Positions 29,786-39,385 of a stretch of 64,000 nucleotides of DNA are shown here, one piece after another. Below the pieces are notes generated by a model. That model saw only the letters and a program-made list of their open reading frames with translations. It searched no databases and was not told the DNA's origin. Location of the stretch: assembly GCA_903908495.1 (NCBI GenBank), contig CAIVSK010000028.1, positions 1-64,000 on the forward strand, read 5' to 3'. Each line of letters starts with the position of its first letter. The stretch's first letter is position 1. The position numbers and the translations under genes are program-made. This DNA comes from Akkermansiaceae bacterium (GTDB lineage: Bacteria; Verrucomicrobiota; Verrucomicrobiia; Verrucomicrobiales; Akkermansiaceae).

Positions 29786-32700
29786 ATGTCCGTGAAACGC
29801 TTGCTCACCTGTCAGATGACCCTCCTTGCCATCGCCCATGCCGCCCCCAACCCCGCGGCTCCACCCGCAGTGGCACGCGCGCTGCCGCTAACCGCTGTCC
29901 GTCTAACCGGCGGACCGCTCAAGCAGGCGCAGGACCTCGATGCCAAGTACCTGCTGTCCCTGGAAGTGGACCGTCTGGTGGCCGGCTACCGGTTGCGGGC
30001 GGGGCTTGAGACCAAGGCCAAGGGCTACGGCGGCTGGGATTCGGTGGAAGGCAAACAATTGACCGGGCACATCGCCGGGCATTACCTCTCGGCGGTGAGC
30101 CTGATGTATGCGGCCACCGGCGATGACCGGTTCAAGCAGCGCGCCGATCAACTCGTCGCGCAATTCAAGGAGGTCCAGGACAAGCGCGGCAACGGGTATC
30201 TGGGTGCTCTAACCGATGCGCAGGGCCGTGACGCGGCGGGCATTTTCGAGCAGGACGTGGCGGCGGGCAAGATCCACTCCGGCGGGTTTGACCTCAACGG
30301 AATGTGGTCGCCGTATTATGTGCTCCACAAGACCTATGCCGGGCTGCGCGATGCCTATCGCTATGCCGGCAGCAAGACGGCGTTGGAGCTGGAGGTCAAG
30401 TTCGCGGCGTGGGCCGAGCGGGTGTTTGCCAAGCTGGATGCGGCGCAGGTCCAAACCATTCTCAACACCGAGTTTGGCGGCATGAACGAAGTGATGGTCG
30501 ATCTCTATGTCGACACCGGCGACGCGCGCTGGCTGGAGTTGTCCCACAAGTTCGAGCATCACGCCGTCACCGACGGGCTGAAGCAGCAAAAGGACAATTT
30601 GGCGGGCAAGCACGGCAACACCCAGATTCCGAAGCTCCTTGGTTCGATGGAACGCTATGCCGCCACCGGCGACGCCGAGGATCTGACAGCCGCGACGTTC
30701 TTCTGGGAGCGTGTCGCCCACCATCACAGTTATGCCACCGGTGGCGACGGCAAGGACGAATACTTCGGCGAGGCCGATCACTTCAACGAGCGCATCGACG
30801 GCCGCACCGCGGAGTCCTGCAATGTCTATAATATGCTCAAGCTCACCCGGCGCTTGTTCACCTTTGCGCCGTCCGCCGCCTATGCCGACTTTCAGGAGCG
30901 GGCGCTGTTCAATCATGTGCTCGGCTCGATCGATCCGCAAAATGGCTCCACCTGTTATATGGTGCCGGTCGGCCGCGGCGTGGAGCGGGAATATTCCGAC
31001 ATGTTGGGCAGCTTCACCTGCTGCGTCGGCAGCGGCATGGAAAGCCACGCCTTGCACGGCGACGGCATCTATCATGAAAATGGCGACAAGCTGTGGGTCA
31101 ACCTGTATGCGCCATCGACCGCCACCTGGCGGGCTGCGGGGGTGGCGCTTGAAATGAAGACCGATTTTCCGTTAGGCGAATCGGCAAGCCTGCGCCTCAA
31201 ATTGGCGGCGGCGAGGGAATTCACGCTGGCGCTGCGGCGGCCATGGTGGGCGGGTGCCGGCTTTGCGGTGAAGATCAACGGTCTAGCAGTCGCTGGCCAG
31301 TCCCCTGCCGTCGTGCCTGCCAATACCGGTTGTTTTGTCGAATTCCGGCGCACCTGGCACGATGGCGACACGGTGGAAATCGCCTTGCCCAAGGCGCTTC
31401 ATATCGAACCGTTGCCGGACAATCCGAACCGCGTCGCCATCCTGTGGGGGCCGCTGGTGTTAGCCGGCAAAATCGGTGGCAGCAGTGGACACCCGAACGC
31501 ACACTCCGGTCATGCCGAGGACCTCAAGGCGATACCGGTTCTGGTCGCCGCCGGCCGCCCGGTCGATGAGTGGCTCAAGCCGGTGGCAGGACAAGCCGGG
31601 GTGTTCCGGAGTGCCGGCGTTGGGCGAGATAGTGAGGTGGAGTTGATGCCGTTCTATCAACTGCAACGGCACCGCTACGCGGCCTACTGGGACTTGTTTA
31701 CGCCGGCAAGCTGGCAGGAGAAGTCCGACGAGATCGCCCGCCAGCGCGAGCGCCAACTCAAGCTGGAGGCCGCCACCGTGGCGTTTGTGCAACCGGGTGA
31801 AATGCAGCCTGAGCGCGACTTCCATCAACAAGGCGAAGACACCGCGCCGGACCGAGTGATGGGCAGGGCCTGCCGCCGGGGCAGCAAGTGGTTCTCGTTT
31901 GACGTCCCGGTGGAGGCAGCCAAGCCGATGGTGTTGGTGGTGACCTACACGCGGGATGAATGGCGCAAACGGACGTTCGATATTTTGCTAGACGGCAACA
32001 AGGTTGCCGAGCAGGCCATCGAGCCGCGCGGGCCGCAGCAGTTTTTCGATGTGGAATACCCGCTGCCGGCCGCGGCTTTGAAAGACAAGAGCAAGGTCAC
32101 TTTGCGGTTTCAAGCGACGGGGGGCAACGAGATCGCCGCCGTGTTTGGTCTGCGCATGATCCGCCGCGAGGCCATGCCCGCCATCCAACAAATCACGCCG
32201 CCCGAGCAGGGATTTTTTTCCAAGCAACTCGACTATCACGGGATTCCCATCAAGGCGCACGAGGTGGTGAGCGACGCCGCCTTGGGCGAGGCCTATCATC
32301 GGCTCGACACCCTCATGGAGCATCAACCGGTGGTGCTCGCCAACCTGGTTAGAGCCGGCGCGCAACTGCATATCATCGGCAAGGACCAGGTGACGTCCGA
32401 CCTGCCGGAACACCGCCACATGAAGGGCGAGAAGATTGACTCATACGGCGGCCAGACCGTGGACGAGCGCACCCGCGGGCTCGGCGGCCTGCTGACGTCC
32501 TGCGGCGAGGAGAACCTGCTGCGGCTCGACAAGGATCACTATCGGGGCCGCGACATCTGCATTCATGAGTTTGCCCACAACATCCGCAATGCCGGCATGA
32601 CCGCCGAGGTTCGCAAGCGCTTCGACGAGCAGCGCGAGCGTTCGCTCAAGAACAACCTGTGGGTCCAATCCTATGCAGGGTCCAATCCGGACGAGTTTTT

Positions 32701-32890
32701 CGCCGAGTTGACGATGTGGTATTTCGGCACCTTCGGCGACATGGGCATGAAGGGGCCCAAGCCTGAGAATGGCAGGGACGGCTTGAAGAAATACGATCCG
32801 GAGGCCTTCGCCTTGTTCGATGATTTTTACTCGGGAAGAATCAAGATAGAGGCGCTGGCAGCGAGTGCGGGCCGGCGCCGGCACGAGTGA
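29786..32890 (+). CDS. GH127-type arabinofuranosidase fused to a C-terminal M34/ATLF-like zinc peptidase domain
   Basis: A 1034-residue secreted protein. Residues 35-560 are GH127/GH146-like: NTEFGGMNEV, Glu343-Ser-Cys345 (ESCNVYNMLKLTRRLF) and Cys412-Cys413 (TCCVGSGMES) give the zinc site and Cys nucleophile. Residues 620-795 are a beta module of the DUF6805 kind. The last 240 residues are a zincin: HEFAH 927-931, Tyr963, Glu970 and Glu974 (DEFFAE). The spacing His-to-Tyr 36 and His-to-Glu 43 equals that of Pro-Pro endopeptidase PPEP-1 (H142, H146, Y178, E185, from memory). The gene lies 16 bp after the PA14 paralogue. Glycosidase plus proline-directed protease in one chain fits attack on Hyp-arabinosylated protein; this is inference. 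Confidence 0.82.
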   Translation: MSVKRLLTCQMTLLAIAHAAPNPAAPPAVARALPLTAVRLTGGPLKQAQDLDAKYLLSLEVDRLVAGYRLRAGLETKAKGYGGWDSVEGKQLTGHIAGHYLSAVSLMYAATGDDRFKQRADQLVAQFKEVQDKRGNGYLGALTDAQGRDAAGIFEQDVAAGKIHSGGFDLNGMWSPYYVLHKTYAGLRDAYRYAGSKTALELEVKFAAWAERVFAKLDAAQVQTILNTEFGGMNEVMVDLYVDTGDARWLELSHKFEHHAVTDGLKQQKDNLAGKHGNTQIPKLLGSMERYAATGDAEDLTAATFFWERVAHHHSYATGGDGKDEYFGEADHFNERIDGRTAESCNVYNMLKLTRRLFTFAPSAAYADFQERALFNHVLGSIDPQNGSTCYMVPVGRGVEREYSDMLGSFTCCVGSGMESHALHGDGIYHENGDKLWVNLYAPSTATWRAAGVALEMKTDFPLGESASLRLKLAAAREFTLALRRPWWAGAGFAVKINGLAVAGQSPAVVPANTGCFVEFRRTWHDGDTVEIALPKALHIEPLPDNPNRVAILWGPLVLAGKIGGSSGHPNAHSGHAEDLKAIPVLVAAGRPVDEWLKPVAGQAGVFRSAGVGRDSEVELMPFYQLQRHRYAAYWDLFTPASWQEKSDEIARQRERQLKLEAATVAFVQPGEMQPERDFHQQGEDTAPDRVMGRACRRGSKWFSFDVPVEAAKPMVLVVTYTRDEWRKRTFDILLDGNKVAEQAIEPRGPQQFFDVEYPLPAAALKDKSKVTLRFQATGGNEIAAVFGLRMIRREAMPAIQQITPPEQGFFSKQLDYHGIPIKAHEVVSDAALGEAYHRLDTLMEHQPVVLANLVRAGAQLHIIGKDQVTSDLPEHRHMKGEKIDSYGGQTVDERTRGLGGLLTSCGEENLLRLDKDHYRGRDICIHEFAHNIRNAGMTAEVRKRFDEQRERSLKNNLWVQSYAGSNPDEFFAELTMWYFGTFGDMGMKGPKPENGRDGLKKYDPEAFALFDDFYSGRIKIEALAASAGRRRHE

Positions 32891-32951
32891 GCGCCCGCTG
32901 GAAACTTTTCGATGAGCCAATTCCGCCCGTGTCGCGCCGCCCCCGCCGTTG

Positions 32952-34442
32952 ATGAGTGATATTCTGGTGGAACCCGCAGGACCCGCCGCACGCCGCCACC
33001 CGCGCGGCCTGCGCACGCTGTTTTTCACCGAGATGTGGGAACGCTTCAGCTATTATGGCATGCGGGCATTGCTGGTTCTTTTTATGGTTAGGGAAACTGC
33101 CAGTGGTGGAATGGGCCTCAGCGACGAGGACGCCACGGCCATCTACGGGCTGTATACGGCGGGTGTCTATCTGATGGCACTGCCCGGCGGCTGGATCTCC
33201 GACCGCATTTTCGGTGCCCAGAGGACGGTGTGGTATGGTGGCATTATCATCGCGCTGGGGCATTTCACGCTGGCGGTGCCGTGGACCCAGACGTTTTATC
33301 TCGGCTTGGTGCTGGTGGTGGTCGGCAGTGGCATCCTCAAACCCAACATGAGCGCCTTGGTCGGTGAGCTCTATCCGGAGGGCGGGGCCCGCCGGGACGC
33401 CGGCTTCACCATCTTTTACATGGGGGTGAATCTCGGCGCGGCGCTGGGGCCCATCGCCTGCTGCTATCTCGCCCAGCAGCTCGGCTGGCACTGGGGGTTT
33501 GCCGCTGCGGGAGTGGGCATGGTACTGGGCCTGACACAGTTCCGGTGGACGCAGCACTGGTTAGGAGATGCCGGTGGAGCCTTGCCGGAGAGCAGGCGTG
33601 TGGGTCGGGTGGGCATGGGGATTGGGGCGGGCATGGTGGCGGTGGCGGCCGGCTTGGTCGGGTTGTGCCTGGCGGGGATCATCGTTATCTATCCACCCGC
33701 CATCGCCCGTTTGGCGTCATGGGTCATTGTCCTCATTGCTGCGGTCTATTTTGCGTACGTGCTGTTATTGCTAGGTCTGGACCGCAATGAGAAGCGACGG
33801 GTGCTGCTGGTGTTGGTGTTGTTTTTGGCCGCGGCGTTGTTCTGGGCGGGTTTCGAACAGGCCGGCTCGTCGTTCAATTTGTTTGCGGAACGCCACACCG
33901 ACCGGGTGATTGGCGCGGGTGGGTTTGTGATTCCGGCGGGATGGTTTCAATCGTTGGGCGCGGTGTTTGTCATCGCGCTGGCCCCGGTGATGGCCGCACT
34001 GTGGGTGGCGCTCGCCCGCCGCAACCGCAACCCCTCGATCCCGATGAAGTTCGGCCTCGGGCTGATGTTTCTGGCGCTGGGCTTCGGCGTCATGGCCGCG
34101 GCGTCGGGCTTCGTTGCCGCGGGCAAACAGGTGCTGCCAGTGTGGCTGGTGGCCACCTATCTGATCCACACCGTCGGTGAGTTGTGCCTGAGCCCGGTCG
34201 GGCTCAGCTCGGTGACCAAGCTGGCGCCGCGCAAGCTGGTCGGGCAAATGATGGGACTGTGGTTTTTGGCGACGGCGCTCGGCAATCTGATCGCCGGGTT
34301 GTTAGCCGGGGCCTTCAGTTCCGAGGCGGTTCAACACTGGCCGGTGATGTATCTTAAAATCACGCTGCTGCCGGTGGCCGCCGGATTGTTGCTGATGGTG
34401 TTTTCCAGGTTGCTCAGGGGTCTCGCGCCAGATGTCAGATAG
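32952..34442 (+). CDS. POT/PTR family proton-dependent oligopeptide transporter
   Basis: A 496-residue inner-membrane transporter of the major facilitator superfamily that imports di- and tripeptides with protons. Signatures: FFTEMWERFSYYGMRALL (the ExxER-type helix 1), LPGGWISDRIFG (motif A), GSGILKPNMSALVGELYP and GFTIFYMGVNLGAALGP (the PTR2 motif FYxxINxG type), and TVGELCLSPVGLSSVTKLAP. ATG at 32952 is chosen over an adjacent TTG. It follows the GH127-zincin gene by 61 bp on the same strand, which suggests import of peptides released by the secreted enzymes. Confidence 0.92.
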   Translation: MSDILVEPAGPAARRHPRGLRTLFFTEMWERFSYYGMRALLVLFMVRETASGGMGLSDEDATAIYGLYTAGVYLMALPGGWISDRIFGAQRTVWYGGIIIALGHFTLAVPWTQTFYLGLVLVVVGSGILKPNMSALVGELYPEGGARRDAGFTIFYMGVNLGAALGPIACCYLAQQLGWHWGFAAAGVGMVLGLTQFRWTQHWLGDAGGALPESRRVGRVGMGIGAGMVAVAAGLVGLCLAGIIVIYPPAIARLASWVIVLIAAVYFAYVLLLLGLDRNEKRRVLLVLVLFLAAALFWAGFEQAGSSFNLFAERHTDRVIGAGGFVIPAGWFQSLGAVFVIALAPVMAALWVALARRNRNPSIPMKFGLGLMFLALGFGVMAAASGFVAAGKQVLPVWLVATYLIHTVGELCLSPVGLSSVTKLAPRKLVGQMMGLWFLATALGNLIAGLLAGAFSSEAVQHWPVMYLKITLLPVAAGLLLMVFSRLLRGLAPDVR

Positions 34443-34631
34443 ATCTGCCGCCGGGGCCGGCGCATGGCGCAGCCGACCTGCGCGTGGCTGAGGCGCACCG
34501 GTGCTCCCGTCGGAATCGGCCCGCGGGCTGCGAAAAAAATCCCCGATTTTTCATTTGGAACGCATCAGGACTTCACACAGGCGGGCGACGCTGGCCGGGT
34601 CATGAATCACGAACTGATTGCCAGAACGGGT

Positions 34632-35882
34632 TCAGGGAGTGGCCGGTTGGAGGACAAACGAGTGCGGCTGTGGCAGGCGGGCGGCGTTGATCTTGGTTTC
34701 GATCTGTGCGATGGCTCCGTCGAGGCGTGCCAGTTCCTGCGTGCGGCTGGCCTCAACGGCCGGGTTCTTGGCCCAGTCCGGCAGCGAGAACAATTGAACG
34801 GAGCGCCAGCGGTTGAAGAACGTGTTGTTTTTCTCCACCACCAGGGCCAACACCTGGCGGGCTTGGGCGGTGATCGGTCCGGCGGTGAGCGTCAGGTTGC
34901 AGCCTTGGGCCAATTCCTGCGCCGTGAAGGTGGCACTCGGCTGGTCATCAATCAGGAGCTGATATTTCGGGGCCGTCAGGCCGGTGACCTTCAGTTCGTA
35001 GCGGCTCAAGTCCTGCAACAGCGGAATGAGTTTCGTCACCGCCTCGGCGGCCGGATCGACCGGCAGCGGCAGCGCCTCGTCCTTGCGGGTGAAACGAACC
35101 ACACCGCCGCTCACTTGCAGATGGGTGATCTGGCAGCCGGTCGCGGCCGTGACTTTGCTAGTGGCGGCGTCCAGCGTCGCGCTCGACACGGCAGCGGTGG
35201 CGCCGAGGCCTTTCAGGATGGCGCAGGCCATGACGGTGTGGCCGGCCGGGCCCGGATGGACCGCGTCGCCACCGCCGATGACGGCGTTGGGATCGGCCTG
35301 GCGGGCCTTGAGCATCACGGTCATGTACGGATCGAACTGGTCGACGAAAAGGACTTCCTGTTTATTGGCGACGTCGCGCAGGCCGTCGGACATTTTGCGC
35401 AGCGACTGGTTGCGGACGTCCTTGTCGGGATCCGGGCGCTTGTCTTCGATGGGCTGGGGCGTGAGGAGTGCGACCCGCGCCGGCTGCGCCTTGAGCAGGG
35501 TGACCAGCTGCGTCTGCTTATCGACGTAGTTGTCGAAAATGTCTTGCTGAAACGCCTTGTAGCCGTGGTCGTTCATGCCGAAGTCGATGGTCACGAACGT
35601 CGGTTTGAGCGGCAGCATGTCGCGCTGGGCGCGGTTCAAGCCGCCCGGCGCGGTATCGCCGCCCCAACCAATGTTGCGGAAGGTCAAGTGCCACTGCGGG
35701 TAGCGGGTGAGCGTGTAGGCCTCGAGGTAGCTGGTGTAGAGGCGTTGCTCGGTGATGCTGTCGCCGAGCAGCACAACCCGGTCGCCGTCGTGAATGGCAA
35801 ACTCCGCGCATGCCGGGCGCGGGCTGAGGGCAGTGACGGCTCCGGCAGCCAACGCGGTGAGAACGAATGTGTTTTTCATCAT
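34632..35882 (-). CDS. Secreted SGNH/GDSL hydrolase
   Basis: A 416-residue protein with a signal peptide (MMKNTFVLTALAAGAVTALS). The SGNH blocks are clear: GDSIT with Ser42, NIGWGGDT with the oxyanion Gly, GMND with Asn104, and DAVHP with Asp206 and His209. The family removes acyl groups (acetyl or other esters) from carbohydrates or lipids. A roughly 200-residue beta-rich extension follows the catalytic domain, then a short C-terminal helix pair. It faces the peptide transporter tail to tail across 189 bp. Carbohydrate deacetylation is a guess from context. Confidence 0.88.
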   Translation of the reverse strand: MMKNTFVLTALAAGAVTALSPRPACAEFAIHDGDRVVLLGDSITEQRLYTSYLEAYTLTRYPQWHLTFRNIGWGGDTAPGGLNRAQRDMLPLKPTFVTIDFGMNDHGYKAFQQDIFDNYVDKQTQLVTLLKAQPARVALLTPQPIEDKRPDPDKDVRNQSLRKMSDGLRDVANKQEVLFVDQFDPYMTVMLKARQADPNAVIGGGDAVHPGPAGHTVMACAILKGLGATAAVSSATLDAATSKVTAATGCQITHLQVSGGVVRFTRKDEALPLPVDPAAEAVTKLIPLLQDLSRYELKVTGLTAPKYQLLIDDQPSATFTAQELAQGCNLTLTAGPITAQARQVLALVVEKNNTFFNRWRSVQLFSLPDWAKNPAVEASRTQELARLDGAIAQIETKINAARLPQPHSFVLQPATP

Positions 35883-35966
35883 CGGTCCAATACTTCGCAC
35901 GGCTGCGCTTTCCATCAATAAAACGAAACGACTTTCCGGCTAGAGATAGCAGGATGCCCAGCGGGG

Positions 35967-37067
35967 CTATTTGGCGGCGGGCTTGGCATCGTCGAGCAAG
36001 GCGGCGGCGGCGATTTCGACGAATGAGCCGGGCGGGCCTGCATAGTGGATTTTGCGGGTGCCATCGAGGACATAAGCCAGGGGCCAGGTGCCGATGCGAT
36101 ATTCATGGGCGAGGAGGTTCTGGGGGTCGGAGAAATTGGGGAAGGTGACGAAGTCGGGGGTTTTTTGCCATTCGCGCAGGTTGGCAGTGGTGTCATTATT
36201 GACGCCGATGACGGCGAAGGGTTTGCCGGCGAATTTTTTCTCCATGGCGGAGGCCATTTGGAGGACCCGGGCCGCCTCCTGGATACCGCTGTTCCAGAAC
36301 AGGAGGACGACGACCTTGCCCGCGGAGTCGGACAATTTCATTGGACGCGGGCCGGAATCGTTGCCCTGAAGATCGGGCGCGACCTGGCCTTTGGAGAGGA
36401 AGCGGATGATGTAAAGTTCTTCCTCGGCGAGCTTGGCCACCGAGGTGCCGTTGATTTCGACCTCGGCGCTATCGATGATGGCCTTGCGCAGGAGCGTCAG
36501 GCGCTTGCTTTTGAGGGCCGGTTCATCGCCGAGGAATTTAAGGCGCATGGCGATGGCGAGGGCCGCGACGCCTTGGACCTTGGGATCGGCATGGGCGGTT
36601 TGGATTTTTTCGAGCAAAGTCAATGAGCGCGGGTCCTCGCTGGCGGCCAGGGCGAGGCAGACCGGCGGGAGCTTGGGGTTTTTCAGGTGGTAGTTTTCAA
36701 TGGCGGCGTAGACGGCATTGATTTCCTCGGTGAAGGTGCGGCTGCTGCTGCCGTTGGGCTGGGTGGTGCGCAGTCCGGCGGAGATGCCCAGAAACCAGGC
36801 TGTGGGCTCGACGCTCCAAGCTTCGCGCAGATCGGGGCTGATGACTGCCCACATTTGTTTGGCGGCTGCGGCCGGGTCCGGGCGGGCGCTCAGGGCCTTG
36901 GTGCGGGCGTCGGTGGTGGTGGCGGCACGCACCTCCAGCGCCCACTTGTCGAGCGAGAGTTGGTAGGCTTTTTCCACCCGTTCGGCATCGGCTGGCGAGG
37001 CGCTGGCGGCCGCGGGCAGCAACAACAACATCAACAACAAGGCGGCGGGGCGGGACGGGTGATTCAT
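35967..37067 (-). CDS. Secreted thioredoxin-fold protein without the CxxC
   Basis: A 366-residue protein with a signal peptide (MNHPSRPAALLLMLLLLPAAASA). The first two-thirds are helical with no recognised domain. Residues about 232-355 are a redoxin/TlpA-like fold: GQVAPDLQGND, KVVVLLFWNSG, and the cis-Pro strand YRIGTWPLAYVLDG. Where TlpA has WCxxC, this reads FWNSGIQEA, so both active-site cysteines are lost and disulfide chemistry is excluded. It may bind a partner or chaperone. It lies upstream of the SGNH gene on the same strand, 85 bp apart. Confidence 0.75.
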   Translation of the reverse strand: MNHPSRPAALLLMLLLLPAAASASPADAERVEKAYQLSLDKWALEVRAATTTDARTKALSARPDPAAAAKQMWAVISPDLREAWSVEPTAWFLGISAGLRTTQPNGSSSRTFTEEINAVYAAIENYHLKNPKLPPVCLALAASEDPRSLTLLEKIQTAHADPKVQGVAALAIAMRLKFLGDEPALKSKRLTLLRKAIIDSAEVEINGTSVAKLAEEELYIIRFLSKGQVAPDLQGNDSGPRPMKLSDSAGKVVVLLFWNSGIQEAARVLQMASAMEKKFAGKPFAVIGVNNDTTANLREWQKTPDFVTFPNFSDPQNLLAHEYRIGTWPLAYVLDGTRKIHYAGPPGSFVEIAAAALLDDAKPAAK

Positions 37068-37130
37068 AAAAGGAGAGAATAGCGGGGAGGGATCGGAAAA
37101 GGGAATCTGAAAATCGCGGGTGACAGGCAA

Positions 37131-38306
37131 TTATGCGCAGTTTTGACAAAAGGCATCGGCGGCTTGTCGAGCCCAGTGGTCGGCGGCGACGACTGCGGCG
37201 AGCGAGCCCGACGGCTGGACTTGGTGGGCATCCATTGCGGCGGCGACACAGGCCCAGATGCCAGGGAAGGTGAGCCGCCCGTTGCGGAAAGCCGCCACGG
37301 CCACCTCGTTGGCCGCGTTTAACACCGCCGGCAGCGTGCCGCCACACAGACCGGCCCGCCGCGCGAGTCCCAGCGCCGGAAACGCGTCGTCGCGCGGGGC
37401 CTCGAATTCCAGCTTGGCCAAAGCGGCGAAATCCGGAGCGCGCAAGCCGCCGGCCACGCGGTCCGGCCAGGTCAGCGCGTACTGGATGGGGAAGCACATG
37501 TCGGTTCGGCTCAGTTGGGCCAGCAGCGAGCCATCGCGAAACTCGACCATCGAGTGGACGATGCTCTGCGGGTGGACCAGCACATCGATGCGGTCCATGC
37601 CGATGCCGAACAACCAGCGGGCCTCGATCATTTCCAGTCCCTTGTTGAACAAGGTGGCGGAGTCGATGGTGACCTTGGGCCCCATGTCCCAGGTCGGGTG
37701 GCGCAAGGCTTGCTCCGGGGTCACCCGCGCCAAGTCTGCCGCCGGCAGCGTCCGGAACGGGCCGCCGGAAGCGGTCAGCACCAGCCGTGCCACCTCGTCC
37801 GCCCCGCCGCGCTGGCCGTCGAGGCATTGGAAAATCGCGTTGTGCTCGCTATCCACCGGCAGCAATTTCACGCCGTGGCGGGCGGCAGCGGTGGTGATGA
37901 CCTCGCCGGCCATGACCAGGATTTCCTTGGAGGCGATCGCGAGGTCCTTGCCCGCCTCGATGGCCGCCAGCGCTGGTTGCAAGCCGGCGGTGCCAACAAT
38001 GGCCACCAACACGATATCGGCCGCAGCCAGCGTCGCCAAGTGGGCCAAGCCCTCGGCCCCGACATGAACCCGCACTCCCGGCGGCAACAAGGCGCGCAGA
38101 GCGGCCGCCTTGTCGGCATCATAAATTGCCACCTCGCGCACCCCGGTGTTGCGCGCCTGTTGGGCGAGTTTTTCGATGCTGCTGGCGGCGGCGAGGCCGA
38201 CGATCTCGATGTGCTCAGGGAGTTGGGCAGCCACCTTGAGGGTGGAGCAACCGATGGAGCCGGTGGATCCGAGCAGCACGACGCGGCGTTTGCGGGGCTG
38301 GCTCAT
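37131..38306 (-). CDS. dxr: 1-deoxy-D-xylulose 5-phosphate reductoisomerase
   Basis: A 391-residue cytosolic enzyme of the MEP isoprenoid pathway, making 2-C-methyl-D-erythritol 4-phosphate with NADPH and a divalent metal. The Rossmann motif GSTGSIG is at 13-19; ASKEILVMAGEVI, LPVDSEHNAIFQCL (metal and substrate ligands), TASGGPFR and HPTWDMGPKVTIDSATLFNKGLE are all intact. Start MSQPRKRRVV gives normal length. Its first four bases overlap the cdsA stop, so the two are translationally coupled (cdsA then dxr), a common pairing. Confidence 0.96.
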   Translation of the reverse strand: MSQPRKRRVVLLGSTGSIGCSTLKVAAQLPEHIEIVGLAAASSIEKLAQQARNTGVREVAIYDADKAAALRALLPPGVRVHVGAEGLAHLATLAAADIVLVAIVGTAGLQPALAAIEAGKDLAIASKEILVMAGEVITTAAARHGVKLLPVDSEHNAIFQCLDGQRGGADEVARLVLTASGGPFRTLPAADLARVTPEQALRHPTWDMGPKVTIDSATLFNKGLEMIEARWLFGIGMDRIDVLVHPQSIVHSMVEFRDGSLLAQLSRTDMCFPIQYALTWPDRVAGGLRAPDFAALAKLEFEAPRDDAFPALGLARRAGLCGGTLPAVLNAANEVAVAAFRNGRLTFPGIWACVAAAMDAHQVQPSGSLAAVVAADHWARQAADAFCQNCA

Positions 38307-39226
38307 GGCGCGGGGAGCAGCACCCATTGCAGATAGAAATACAGTGCGGGGGCGGTGAAGCAGATGCTGTCGATCAAATCCAACGCGCCGCCGATGCCCG
38401 GCAACATGCGCCCGGAATCCTTGGCCTGCAATGCGCGTTTGAGCACGCTCTCCGCCAAATCCCCCAGCACCGCCAAAATCGCCAGCAAGAAGCCCAAAAA
38501 CACCACGTGGCCCCAACCGCCCAGCACCGCAAGCTGCTGCGGCAACCACGCGTAGAGGCCGCAGCCGGCCAATTGCGAAAAGACCAGCGCGCCGCCCAGC
38601 CCCTCCCAGGTTTTTCCCGGGCTCACGTGCGGAATCATCTTGTGCCGCCCGATCAGCGAGCCGACCAAATAGGCACCCATGTCCGTAAACTTGGTCACCG
38701 CTAACAGCCACATCACCAAAATCGCCGCAGGTGCCGCCACTTTGCCCGATGCCAGCTGCCAGGACGGAGCCAGAAACAACAATTTGGCCGTAAAATTAAA
38801 CAACAGCGCCACATAAACAAATCCACCCAGGGTCAGCATCACCGCCACCAAGCTCTCGATCCCGCGGATCGGCTCGCGCATCTGCAAAATAAACGCCCCG
38901 CACAGCGCCACACTGATGGCGAACAGGTCCCAACCGGCCAAGCTGCCACCCGCCAACCGGAAAAACCCGGCGTGCAGCACGCCGCAATACACCAGCGCCA
39001 GGCCCAGTCCGAAGCGCGGAAAACACCGCAGCCCGGCCGCCTCCAACATCCGGAAATATTCGCGCGTGGCCACCACCGTCAACAATGTGATCAAGCCCAG
39101 ATAGGCCCAGGCCCACATGCTCGCAAAGGCCACTCCGATCAATCCCCACAAAAACACGGTGCTGCCAGCGCGCCGGGCAAAAACGCGCGCTTTCGAGGGG
39201 GCGGGAATGGGGGCGGTTTCGGCCAT
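38303..39226 (-). CDS. cdsA: Phosphatidate cytidylyltransferase
   Basis: A 307-residue inner-membrane enzyme that makes CDP-diacylglycerol from phosphatidate and CTP. About eight membrane helices. The C-terminal signature is present as DLAESVLKRALQAKDSGRML followed by PGIGGALDLIDS; the usual HGGxxDRxD reads IGGALDLID here, a variant in two positions of the signature. DMGAYLVGSLIGRHK and the SPGKTWEG motif are canonical. It overlaps dxr by 4 bp. No uppS or frr, frequent partners, is present. Confidence 0.92.
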   Translation of the reverse strand: MAETAPIPAPSKARVFARRAGSTVFLWGLIGVAFASMWAWAYLGLITLLTVVATREYFRMLEAAGLRCFPRFGLGLALVYCGVLHAGFFRLAGGSLAGWDLFAISVALCGAFILQMREPIRGIESLVAVMLTLGGFVYVALLFNFTAKLLFLAPSWQLASGKVAAPAAILVMWLLAVTKFTDMGAYLVGSLIGRHKMIPHVSPGKTWEGLGGALVFSQLAGCGLYAWLPQQLAVLGGWGHVVFLGFLLAILAVLGDLAESVLKRALQAKDSGRMLPGIGGALDLIDSICFTAPALYFYLQWVLLPAP

Positions 39227-39385
39227 GGCTCAACGCCATCCAATCCCTTGCGCCAACCTCTGGCAACTTATTCCTCGATTTCACCCGCAACCTTTTTTTC
39301 CACCGGCGGTTCAATGGCTCAGACAGCGGCCTAACCGGCCTCCGTCCCGTTACTGACTCAACCAACAACTGAACAACCGAACCAC

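Noticed and set aside
34464-35921. Plus-strand open frame of 485 codons
   Set aside because: Antisense shadow of the SGNH hydrolase with intact catalytic blocks.
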